Shown piece by piece: positions 7,678 through 14,635 of a stretch of 14,635 nucleotides of DNA. How positions within the stretch are numbered: the stretch's first letter is position 1; each line of letters opens with the position of its first letter. The stretch lies in NCBI GenBank assembly GCA_903931355.1, contig CAIZCB010000071.1, forward strand, positions 1 through 14,635, given 5' to 3'. The notes under the pieces were generated by a model. That model was given only the letters and a program-made list of their open reading frames with translations. It was not told the DNA's origin and searched no databases. The position numbers and the translations under genes were made by a program. This DNA is from an uncultured Pseudomonadota bacterium. Lineage in GTDB: Bacteria; Pseudomonadota; Gammaproteobacteria; Methylococcales; Methylomonadaceae.

Positions 7678-8352
7678 CTAAATCAACCCATGCTCTGCAA
7701 ATGAATACGGCAGTCCATCACCAATAATAAAATGATCAAGCACCCGAATATCAAACAACCCCAAAGCTTGACGAAGTTTGTCGGTGATATGACGGTCGGC
7801 TTGGCTGGGTTCGTTGATGCCTGAAGGATGATTGTGAGCAAAAATCACTGCGGCTGATTGATGAAATAACGCCCGTTTCGCTACTTCTCTGGGATAAACA
7901 CTGGCGCTATCGATGGTGCCGCGAAATAATTCTTCCCAAGCAATCACCCGATGTTGATTATCCAAAAACAAACAAGCGAAGACTTCGTAGCTGTAACCGC
8001 GCAATTGTGAACAAAGAAAAGCACGAGTGATTTCCGGACTAGTGAGTGCGTTGCCGCGTTTCATGATTTCTGCAAAATGACGGCGTGCCATTTCTAAAAT
8101 CGCTTGAACTTGAGTGTATTTGGCAACGCCTAGGCCATGGCTTTGACAGAATCGAACTTGATCCGCGGCCAGCAATGCTTGTAAGGAACCAAATTCGTTG
8201 ATCAAATCACGAGCCATGTCCACCGCCGACTTACCCGCCACACCAACCCGTAAAAAAATCGCTAACAGCTCAGCATCGGTTAACGCACCAACGCCACGTT
8301 GCAACAGCTTTTCTCTTGGACGCTCGTCTTCTGGCCAATCTTTAATGCTCAT
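7678..8352 (-). CDS. radC: RadC family JAB/MPN-domain protein
   Basis: RadC proteins carry an N-terminal helix-hairpin-helix region and a C-terminal JAB1/MPN metalloprotease-like fold. The old DNA-repair role is not well supported and the biochemical role is uncertain. The start [20 protein letters not shown] is typical. Next comes [16 protein letters not shown], then the metal-binding set: Glu in [25 protein letters not shown] with His173 and His175, and Asp186 in QADRHIT. All key residues are present. I chose the ATG at 8352 because family members begin at this point. In-frame ATGs at 8355 and 8364 are equally possible, and none has a clear Shine-Dalgarno. Mobile elements often carry radC homologues, but this copy lies beside coaBC and beyond a terminator, the common chromosomal order. 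Confidence 0.93.
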   Translation of the reverse strand: MSIKDWPEDERPREKLLQRGVGALTDAELLAIFLRVGVAGKSAVDMARDLINEFGSLQALLAADQVRFCQSHGLGVAKYTQVQAILEMARRHFAEIMKRGNALTSPEITRAFLCSQLRGYSYEVFACLFLDNQHRVIAWEELFRGTIDSASVYPREVAKRALFHQSAAVIFAHNHPSGINEPSQADRHITDKLRQALGLFDIRVLDHFIIGDGLPYSFAEHGLI

Positions 8353-8473
8353 CATCACTACCATTACTTTAGAGATGGATTTAAGCGTAGAACTAGCAAG
8401 GGGTTTTTGCCATAATTGCCACCTGACAATTTCCGGTCACACCCATACGCGTGACGCCTTATCCCACCAGCAT

Positions 8474-9685
8474 TTGGACATACCCATTAATAAGCGAATT
8501 TTATTAGCTGTCTGCGGCGGTATTGCTGCCTATAAATCAGCCGAATTAGTGCGATTACTCCGCAAAAGTGGTGCCGAGGTGCGGGTGATCATGACCGAAG
8601 CCGCACAGCAGTTTGTCACGCCATTAACCTTTCAAGCTTTGAGTGGTCATGCGGTTCACACCGCTTTGCTTGATCTCAGCCAAGAACAAGCGATGGGGCA
8701 TATCCATTTAGCGCGTTGGGCGGATTGTTTAGTGATTGCACCAGCCAGTGCTGATATGTTGGCAAAACTCGCTCACGGCTTAGCGGACGATTTATTGTCT
8801 ACTTTGTATCTAGCCGCAGAATGTCCAGTTTTTGTAGCGCCCGCAATGAATCAAGCCATGTGGCACAAGCCTGTGACCCAAGAAAATATCGCCAAATTAA
8901 AACAACATGGCGTGAAATTCATCGGCCCAGAAGCCGGTGAGCAAGCCTGTGGTGAATTAGGTTTTGGTCGCATGAGTGAACCGACAGCGATTTGCGAAAT
9001 TGTGTTGAACAGTTCAAACAGCGTTGGATTACAAGGCATTAATGTCTTGATTAGCGCCGGCCCGACCCGCGAGCCACTTGATCCGGTGCGCTTCATCAGC
9101 AATCGTAGCTCAGGCAAAATGGGTTATTCGCTGGCACAAGCAGCGCTCGATGCTGGTGCTAATGTGACTTTAGTGAGCGGCCCAGTGCAATTAACCGCCC
9201 CGACTCAAGCCAACTTAATCAAAGTTGAAACCGCTTTGCAAATGCACGATGCCGTGATGAGTCAAATCGCCAGCACCGATATTTATATTGGCGCTGCTGC
9301 GGTTGCTGATTATCGTGCCGCGCAAGTTGAAGCTAAAAAAATTAAAAAACAGCAAGATGATAATTCGGTGATTCATTTACAAAAAAATCCCGATATTGTT
9401 GCCAGCGTCGCCAATTTAGCCAATAAACCGTTTACGGTGGGCTTTGCAGCTGAAACCGATGAGCTTGAAAACTACGCGCTCGGCAAGTTGCGTAGTAAAA
9501 ACCTAGATTTAATCGCCGCCAATTATGTCGGCCAAGCCGAAGGTGGCTTTGATAGTGATCGCAATGCTTTGTATGTTTATTGGGCAGATGGTCAACGCCA
9601 TTTAGCCATGACCGATAAACAGCAACTCGCCAGCCAATTAATGAGTTTAATTACCGAGAAATATCATGAAAAAAATCCAACTTAA
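8474..9685 (+). CDS. coaBC: Bifunctional phosphopantothenoylcysteine decarboxylase / phosphopantothenate-cysteine ligase
   Basis: CoaBC makes 4'-phosphopantetheine from 4'-phosphopantothenate in two steps of coenzyme A synthesis: CoaB joins cysteine using CTP, and CoaC, an FMN flavoprotein, decarboxylates the product. From the TTG at 8474 the protein has 403 residues, against about 406 in E. coli. Decarboxylase residues are His76 in [11 protein letters not shown], Asn126 in PAMNQAMW and Cys159 in [12 protein letters not shown]. Ligase residues are Asn210 in [11 protein letters not shown] and Lys289 in KKIKKQ. This numbering nearly equals that of the E. coli enzyme, which supports the TTG start, although no Shine-Dalgarno is visible. 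The ATG at 8375 would add 33 residues unlike the family. The 3' end overlaps dut by 20 bases, so coaBC, dut and probably argB form one operon. Confidence 0.95.
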   Translation: MDIPINKRILLAVCGGIAAYKSAELVRLLRKSGAEVRVIMTEAAQQFVTPLTFQALSGHAVHTALLDLSQEQAMGHIHLARWADCLVIAPASADMLAKLAHGLADDLLSTLYLAAECPVFVAPAMNQAMWHKPVTQENIAKLKQHGVKFIGPEAGEQACGELGFGRMSEPTAICEIVLNSSNSVGLQGINVLISAGPTREPLDPVRFISNRSSGKMGYSLAQAALDAGANVTLVSGPVQLTAPTQANLIKVETALQMHDAVMSQIASTDIYIGAAAVADYRAAQVEAKKIKKQQDDNSVIHLQKNPDIVASVANLANKPFTVGFAAETDELENYALGKLRSKNLDLIAANYVGQAEGGFDSDRNALYVYWADGQRHLAMTDKQQLASQLMSLITEKYHEKNPT

Positions 9686-10121
9686 ACTGCTAGATCCTAG
9701 ACTGGGCAATGAACTCGATTTGCCAACCTATGCGACCGATGGCTCGGCGGGTTTAGACTTGCGTGCTTGTTTAGATGCGGCGGTGACGCTTAATCCCGGT
9801 GAAACCTTGTTAATTCCAACCGGTTTAGCAATTTATATCGGCGACCCACAATTGGCAGCGATTTTGTTACCGCGTTCTGGTTTAGGCCATAAACACGGCA
9901 TTGTGTTGGGTAATTTAGTCGGTTTAATCGATTCGGATTATCAAGGCCAAGTGTTTGTGTCTTGCTGGAATCGCGGCAACACTGCTTTTACCATTGAAAT
10001 TGGCGAACGGATTGCACAAATGGTGTTTGTGCCGGTGGTGCAAACTGAATTTGAATGCGTTGACGAATTTCACCAAAGCCAACGCGGAGAAGGCGGCTTT
10101 GGTCACAGTGGTCGTCATTAA
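9666..10121 (+). CDS. dut: dUTP diphosphatase
   Basis: Dut hydrolyses dUTP to dUMP and pyrophosphate, keeping uracil out of DNA and supplying the thymidylate pathway. The 151-residue protein has the normal trimeric dUTPase length and all five motifs: [10 protein letters not shown] near residue 25, PRSGLG at 69-74, GLIDSDYQG at 86-94 with the catalytic Asp, GERIAQMV near 113, and the P-loop-like [10 protein letters not shown] at the C-terminus. The ATG at 9666 lies inside the 3' end of coaBC, after GAGA. A coaBC-dut pair is common in gammaproteobacteria. Here argB follows directly, without the algC gene found between dut and argB in pseudomonads. Confidence 0.97.
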   Translation: MKKIQLKLLDPRLGNELDLPTYATDGSAGLDLRACLDAAVTLNPGETLLIPTGLAIYIGDPQLAAILLPRSGLGHKHGIVLGNLVGLIDSDYQGQVFVSCWNRGNTAFTIEIGERIAQMVFVPVVQTEFECVDEFHQSQRGEGGFGHSGRH

Positions 10122-11048
<927 letters not shown>

Positions 11049-11095
11049 TTTTTGCAAAAACTGACGTTAAAAGATGGATAACTAGACTAAAACAC

Positions 11096-11127
11096 AGAGG
11101 GGAAATCTTATTTACGGTTTCCCCTCT
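11096..11127. terminator. argB: Perfect 10-bp hairpin after argB
   Basis: AGAGGGGAAA at 11096-11105 pairs with TTTCCCCTCT at 11118-11127 around a 12-base loop. No T-run follows directly on the plus strand, so it may be a Rho-assisted end, an mRNA 3' stabiliser or part of a small RNA rather than a classic terminator. Confidence 0.5.
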
Positions 11128-11182
11128 CTGCCATGAGTTTTGTTTGAAATCACTATCTGAACAAACATAGCAACAACTACAA

Positions 11183-11214
11183 AAAAGCACTTAACCTTAC
11201 CATCAAGTGCTTTT
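11183..11214. terminator. Bidirectional terminator-like hairpin
   Basis: AAAAGCACTT at 11183-11192 pairs with AAGTGCTTTT at 11205-11214 around a 12-base loop. The plus strand ends in TTTT and the minus strand in a run of six T. It is the better candidate for the end of the coaBC-dut-argB transcript. Confidence 0.6.
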
Positions 11215-11229
11215 ACATATCCTTAGAAA

Positions 11230-11265
11230 CGAAAAAACCCTCTAGCTCGATGAGCTAGAGGGTTT
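11230..11265 (-). terminator. Rho-independent terminator of the tRNA-fMet gene
   Basis: On the minus strand a perfect 14-bp stem, formed by 11252-11265 and 11235-11248 with a 3-base loop, is followed by a T-run (six T in all, partly in the stem). It lies 6 bases after the tRNA CCA end. Confidence 0.9.
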
Positions 11266-11270
11266 GAATC

Positions 11271-11347
<77 letters not shown>

Positions 11348-11359
11348 ATTGATTTGGTT

Positions 11360-11388
11360 ATTATCTTTTATTTTCCGATACTTAGCAA
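11360..11388 (-). promoter_or_regulatory. Promoter of tRNA-fMet
   Basis: The minus strand has TTGCTA (11383-11388) and GATAAT (11360-11365) with exactly 17 bp between them. The predicted start is about 6 bases before the tRNA 5' end. Confidence 0.7.
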
Positions 11389-11421
11389 GCACTTTTTATG
11401 CCTATTTTAATTTAGCTGCTT

Positions 11422-12306
11422 TTAACGGCGACGAAAATAGATCAAAACCAGCATCGCAACGAACAACCAAACGCTGACAATCGGCCCAACTACACCATCA
11501 TAACTACTCACCAGATACAAAAATTCTGACTGGCTATTGAGATTAAATAAATCTTTGCTGACTTTGATTTGCCAAACCCATCCGGCATGACAACCGATGC
11601 ACAAACCTAGGCTATGCCTGACGCGACTGCGTATCACCGCTAAAAACAAACCGACAACCACTAACGCAGTAAAAGCGCTGATAATGTCGGGATTAAGCCA
11701 GTTGGCAAACGCTTCTGTGACTAATTGCAAACCAGAAGTTGGCGTTAATTCGGTATAGGCAATCTGGCTACTGCTTTTTAAAAAGTGTAAGGCTGCATAA
11801 TACAAAGAACTAATAATCACAGCCGCCACTAAATGCATCTTACGCCGCAAGCTAGTCAACAACATGCCACGAAACAGCAATTCTTCGCCAACAGCAATCA
11901 ACAAAGCAAAAAACAATGCCAACCCAACTTTGCTGGCAACTTTAGCAATTGACCAATTCCGTTCGCTATCCCAAACATGCACATCTAATAAATACAAAAC
12001 CAATAAAACCGGCAGCAAGGTGGCCAAGGATAAAATCAATCCTTGTTGTAATTGGCTAAAAAAGCGTTTGGCAGGCGCAAAGCCTAAATCTTTCCAACTG
12101 AAATTCAGATATTTCCTTAACGGAAAAATACTCAGAATCAACAAAACCAAAGTCGCTTTGCTGATAATTTTATTGATCGGCAACACATCGCCCGTCACCA
12201 ACAAAATTCCATAACTAATAAAACTGGCACAACAAGCCAATACCACCAACAAAAGCAATGGCATCAGCGCATAACGAATCGCAGCAATCAACGAAAATCC
12301 CCCCAC
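11422..12306 (-). CDS. CPBP family intramembrane glutamic endopeptidase
   Basis: The 294-residue protein has about eight hydrophobic segments and the three CPBP (CAAX protease/bacteriocin-processing) motifs: EELLFRG with Glu141, Glu142 and Arg146; ALHF with His174; and CIGCHAGWVW with His240. These residues form the active site of membrane glutamic proteases related to Rce1. The substrate in bacteria is usually unknown; some members give bacteriocin self-immunity, but no bacteriocin gene is visible here. The first start is a GTG at 12306, inside the rsmE gene. A TTG at 12291, overlapping the rsmE stop by four bases and preceded by GGGGGGA, is an equally good or better start and would shorten the protein by five residues. 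It is probably the last gene of the bioA-rsmE transcript. Confidence 0.88.
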   Translation of the reverse strand: MGGFSLIAAIRYALMPLLLLVVLACCASFISYGILLVTGDVLPINKIISKATLVLLILSIFPLRKYLNFSWKDLGFAPAKRFFSQLQQGLILSLATLLPVLLVLYLLDVHVWDSERNWSIAKVASKVGLALFFALLIAVGEELLFRGMLLTSLRRKMHLVAAVIISSLYYAALHFLKSSSQIAYTELTPTSGLQLVTEAFANWLNPDIISAFTALVVVGLFLAVIRSRVRHSLGLCIGCHAGWVWQIKVSKDLFNLNSQSEFLYLVSSYDGVVGPIVSVWLFVAMLVLIYFRRR

Positions 12307-13016
12307 AAACTTTGCACAGCGCTTAAAGCCGCTAACACGGCGGTTTCAGTACGCAAAATTCGCGCCCCCATTCTGACCGGAACAAATCCCGCTGCTTTGG
12401 CAATTTCCCGCTCTTGATCGCTAAAACCACCTTCTGGGCCGGATAACAAGGTCAATTGCTGGTTCTCAGGCTGTAAATCGGCAAGACAATGTTCGGCATA
12501 AGGATCGAGAAAGAGTTTCAAGCCCTGTTGCTGACTCACCCAATGGCTTAAAGGACAAATCTCGCCTAATGCTGGCGGACGAGTGCGGCCTGATTGCTCG
12601 GCGGCATGTTGAATGATGTGTTGCCAATGTTGATGACGTTGCTGTTTTTTATCGTCATTGAATTTAATCACACAGCGTTCGGTAGTTAACGGGGTTAAAT
12701 GATTAACGCCTAATTCAACCGCTTTTTGTACCGCCCAATCCATGCGGTCGCCACGCGAAATCCCCATCCCTAAAATGACTTTTAACGGCGATTCCACATC
12801 TCTATCAATAAAGGCATCAATCGCGACTCGTACCGATTTACGGCTCACTTCAATAAATCGACCAGAAAACTCGCCGCCTTCGCCATTGAACAAGATAATT
12901 TGTTGATCCTGCTTTAAACGCAAAACGCTACGCACATAATGCGCAGCGTCATCATCCAAACTGATTTGGCTGCCGACATTCAGCGCGGCAGCCACATATA
13001 AACGAGATACACGCAT
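12288..13016 (-). CDS. rsmE: 16S rRNA (uracil1498-N3)-methyltransferase
   Basis: RsmE methylates N3 of U1498 in 16S rRNA within the assembled 30S subunit, using S-adenosylmethionine. The 242-residue protein begins MRVSRLYV and has an N-terminal PUA-like domain, then the SPOUT domain with GMGISRGDRMDWAVQKAVELGV near residues 83-104, HAAEQSGRTRPP near 137, GPEGGFSDQE at 193-202 and the knot-forming MGARILRTETA at 216-226. The ATG at 13016 overlaps the bioA stop by one base (TGATG). A longer frame begins at 13049, but its 11 extra residues lie inside bioA and are not expected. Identity is secure. Confidence 0.95.
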   Translation of the reverse strand: MRVSRLYVAAALNVGSQISLDDDAAHYVRSVLRLKQDQQIILFNGEGGEFSGRFIEVSRKSVRVAIDAFIDRDVESPLKVILGMGISRGDRMDWAVQKAVELGVNHLTPLTTERCVIKFNDDKKQQRHQHWQHIIQHAAEQSGRTRPPALGEICPLSHWVSQQQGLKLFLDPYAEHCLADLQPENQQLTLLSGPEGGFSDQEREIAKAAGFVPVRMGARILRTETAVLAALSAVQSLWGDFR

Positions 13017-14371
13017 CAGTCTTGCACCGCATACTGTATGCCTTGCCAAGCGACTTCGGTCATGAGTTTAATCTCCGCTTCGGTGATGATATAGGGCGGC
13101 ATAAAATAAATGACATTGCCTAGTGGACGCAACAACACGCCCTGACTTAATGCATATTGATAGACTTTCAGCCCGCGCCGCTGCTGCCAAGGATAGGCTT
13201 CGCGAGTTTGCTTGTTTTTAACCAACTCAATCGCCAAAATCATTCCCGTCTGCCGCACTTCTGCAACATTAGGATGGTCATGAAACTGAGCAGTATATTT
13301 CGCCAATAATGCCGCCAACTGCCGATTGTGACCCAACACATCACTGCTTTGAAACAAATCAATAGTTGCCAAAGCCGCCCGACAACCCAAGGCATTACCG
13401 GTATAACTATGAGAATGGAGAAACGCGGTCAGATTTTGGTAATCATCATAAAAAGCCTGATAGACCTGATTGCTGGTCAACACCGCTGACAACGGCAAAT
13501 AGCCACCGGTCAGACCTTTCGACAAACAAAGAAAATCGGGACTAATCGCCGCTTGTTCACAGGCAAATAAAGTCCCCGTGCGGCCAAACCCCACTGCGAT
13601 TTCATCAGCAATTAAATGCACCTGATATTTATCACACGCCTGCCGCAACAAACGCAGATAACTGGGATGATACATCCGCATATTGCCAGCGCATTGCACC
13701 AAAGGCTCGACAATCACCGCACAAACCGAATCAGCATGTTCGGCCAAAGTCCGCTCCATCTCGGCAAAACGTCGAATCGAATAAGCTTCCCAGCTTTCCT
13801 CAGCTTCGCGAAAGAAACAATCAGGACTAGCAACGCTAATCACATCCATCAACAGCGGCGCATAGGTTTCTTTATACAAAGCCACATTACCAACCGCCAA
13901 CGCGCCTAAAGTTTCGCCGTGATAGCTGTTTTCTAAAGTGATGAATTTGGTTTTTTGGCCTTGCCCCAGATTGCGCCAATAATGAAAACTCATTTTTAAG
14001 GCAATCTCGATAGCCGATGAGCCGTTATCGGCGTAAAAGCATTTGTCTAAATTTGGCGGGGTGATTTCGACCAGTTTTTCCGCGAGCTCAATCGCCGCTT
14101 GATGACTAAAACCGCCCAAGATCACATGCTCTAAGGTATCGAGCTGGACTTTAATCGCCTGATTAATCGCAGGATTGGCATGGCCAAACAGATTAACCCA
14201 CCACGAACTAATCGCATCTAAATAACGATTACCATCAAAATCTTCCAACCAGACGCCTTGGCCTGATTTAATCGGAATCAACGGCAAACCGTCAGCGGCA
14301 TAATCTTTCATTTGGCTACAGGGATGCCAAAGCACATTTAGATCGCGCTGCATCCAAGATTGATTGTTCAT
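13016..14371 (-). CDS. bioA: Adenosylmethionine-8-amino-7-oxononanoate transaminase
   Basis: BioA converts 7-keto-8-aminopelargonate to 7,8-diaminopelargonate in biotin synthesis, using pyridoxal phosphate and S-adenosylmethionine as the amino donor. The 451-residue class III aminotransferase shows LWHPCSQMKDY near the N-terminus (family WHPYT/S), ISSWWVNLFGH, NGSSAIEIALKM near 117, NSYHGETLGAL near 148, the PLP-binding Asp256 in IADEIAVGFGRTG, and the Schiff-base Lys285 in LSKGLTGGYLPL. I chose the ATG at 14371; a TTG eight codons upstream is less likely. The Shine-Dalgarno is weak. No other biotin gene is in the window. It is the first gene of the bioA-rsmE-CPBP transcript and reads away from the DnaA-box region on its right. 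Confidence 0.95.
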   Translation of the reverse strand: MNNQSWMQRDLNVLWHPCSQMKDYAADGLPLIPIKSGQGVWLEDFDGNRYLDAISSWWVNLFGHANPAINQAIKVQLDTLEHVILGGFSHQAAIELAEKLVEITPPNLDKCFYADNGSSAIEIALKMSFHYWRNLGQGQKTKFITLENSYHGETLGALAVGNVALYKETYAPLLMDVISVASPDCFFREAEESWEAYSIRRFAEMERTLAEHADSVCAVIVEPLVQCAGNMRMYHPSYLRLLRQACDKYQVHLIADEIAVGFGRTGTLFACEQAAISPDFLCLSKGLTGGYLPLSAVLTSNQVYQAFYDDYQNLTAFLHSHSYTGNALGCRAALATIDLFQSSDVLGHNRQLAALLAKYTAQFHDHPNVAEVRQTGMILAIELVKNKQTREAYPWQQRRGLKVYQYALSQGVLLRPLGNVIYFMPPYIITEAEIKLMTEVAWQGIQYAVQD

Positions 14372-14437
14372 GGTTTCAAAGGCACCAATTAGCAAAGATA
14401 GTGACTATTTATCATAAAACTGTCGAAAGCAAATCAT

Positions 14438-14446
14438 TTATACACA
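14438..14446 (+). promoter_or_regulatory. DnaA box (TTATACACA)
   Basis: The sequence matches the DnaA-box consensus TTATNCACA. It lies in an AT-rich gap upstream of bioA, on the same strand as the two boxes near the right edge. Confidence 0.6.
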
Positions 14447-14478
14447 TTTTGTTTTCTCGAAAAAAGATAAAAAAACAC

Positions 14479-14506
14479 TTGACACAATAACTTGTTGAAA
14501 TAAAAA
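14479..14506 (+). promoter_or_regulatory. Candidate plus-strand promoter
   Basis: TTGACA at 14479-14484, a perfect -35, is followed after 16 bp by TAAAAA at 14501-14506. It points to the right, toward a gene beyond the window. The -10 match is moderate. Confidence 0.4.
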
Positions 14507-14614
14507 GACTTTAAGTAAGTCATTGTTTTTATTGGCTTAAACGCCTCTGCTTAACTTTTATACAATCTAAGTTCAACCCAATAAAATCAAGCCTTAACGT
14601 TGCTTGGCTACACA

Positions 14615-14635
14615 TTATGCACAGAGTTATCCACA
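14615..14635 (+). promoter_or_regulatory. Two tandem DnaA boxes at the window edge
   Basis: TTATGCACA at 14615-14623 and the strict consensus TTATCCACA at 14627-14635 are separated by only 3 bases and have the same orientation. With the box at 14438 there are three in about 200 bp of AT-rich DNA. This suggests a chromosomal origin or a DnaA-regulated promoter, perhaps that of dnaA itself beyond the edge. The remaining bases of 14372-14635 contain no gene that I can see. Confidence 0.65.

Noticed and set aside
7678-8352. radC as part of the mobile element
   Set aside because: Islands often carry radC homologues, but this one is beyond two terminators, on the other strand, and next to coaBC in the normal chromosomal order.
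8198-8473. N-terminal extension of CoaBC from an upstream ATG at 8198
   Set aside because: It would overlap radC antisense by about 150 bases and the extra residues do not look like any CoaBC; family length fits the TTG at 8474.

Overview
The window reads as chromosomal DNA from a gammaproteobacterium of moderate GC. The Aat, TrxB, RadC, CoaBC, Dut, ArgB, RsmE and BioA proteins and a CAT-anticodon initiator tRNA all look gammaproteobacterial. A methanotroph or sulfur-oxidiser-like lineage is possible, but nothing here fixes the genus. A compact integrated mobile element interrupts the chromosomal genes.

Layout. (1) 1-1685, minus strand: the 5' part of aat (cut by the window edge) and trxB upstream of it, with a terminator-like hairpin between them. 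(2) About 1.9-7.5 kb, plus strand: an integrative element of roughly 5.5 kb. It carries a tyrosine integrase, an AlpA-type regulator, a Toprim primase-like protein, an AAA+/SF3-like helicase, a small Cys/His-rich protein and a small hypothetical protein. The five genes after the integrase overlap by 1-8 nt and form one operon that ends in an intrinsic terminator. I see no capsid, terminase large subunit, conjugation or cargo gene, so it looks like a minimal phage-satellite-like or plasmid-like replicating island. (3) 7678-11048: radC (minus) divergent from coaBC-dut-argB (plus), in the order pantothenate/CoA, dUTPase, arginine biosynthesis. (4) 11049-11421: three strong hairpins and the initiator tRNA-fMet (minus) with its own promoter and terminator. 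(5) 11422-14371, minus strand: bioA, rsmE and a CPBP intramembrane protease gene with overlapping ends, probably one transcript. (6) 14372-14635: an AT-rich gap with three same-strand DnaA boxes, two of them 3 nt apart and ending at the window edge. This suggests a replication origin or a DnaA-controlled promoter just to the right.

The most unusual signals are in the element. The 8-bp palindrome CAACGTTG repeats at exact 9-bp spacing at both ends of the helicase gene, four units near the start and three near the stop, so the protein reads as repeated Asn-Val-Ala and Asn-Val-Gly. Two nearly identical palindromes of the form ATGACA-N4-TGTCAT lie in front of the alpA operon, and the alpA ribosome-binding site sits in a hairpin. 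12-bp-period direct repeats lie at both ends of the element and may be integrase arm sites. No exact attachment-site duplication was found, so the element borders are approximate.
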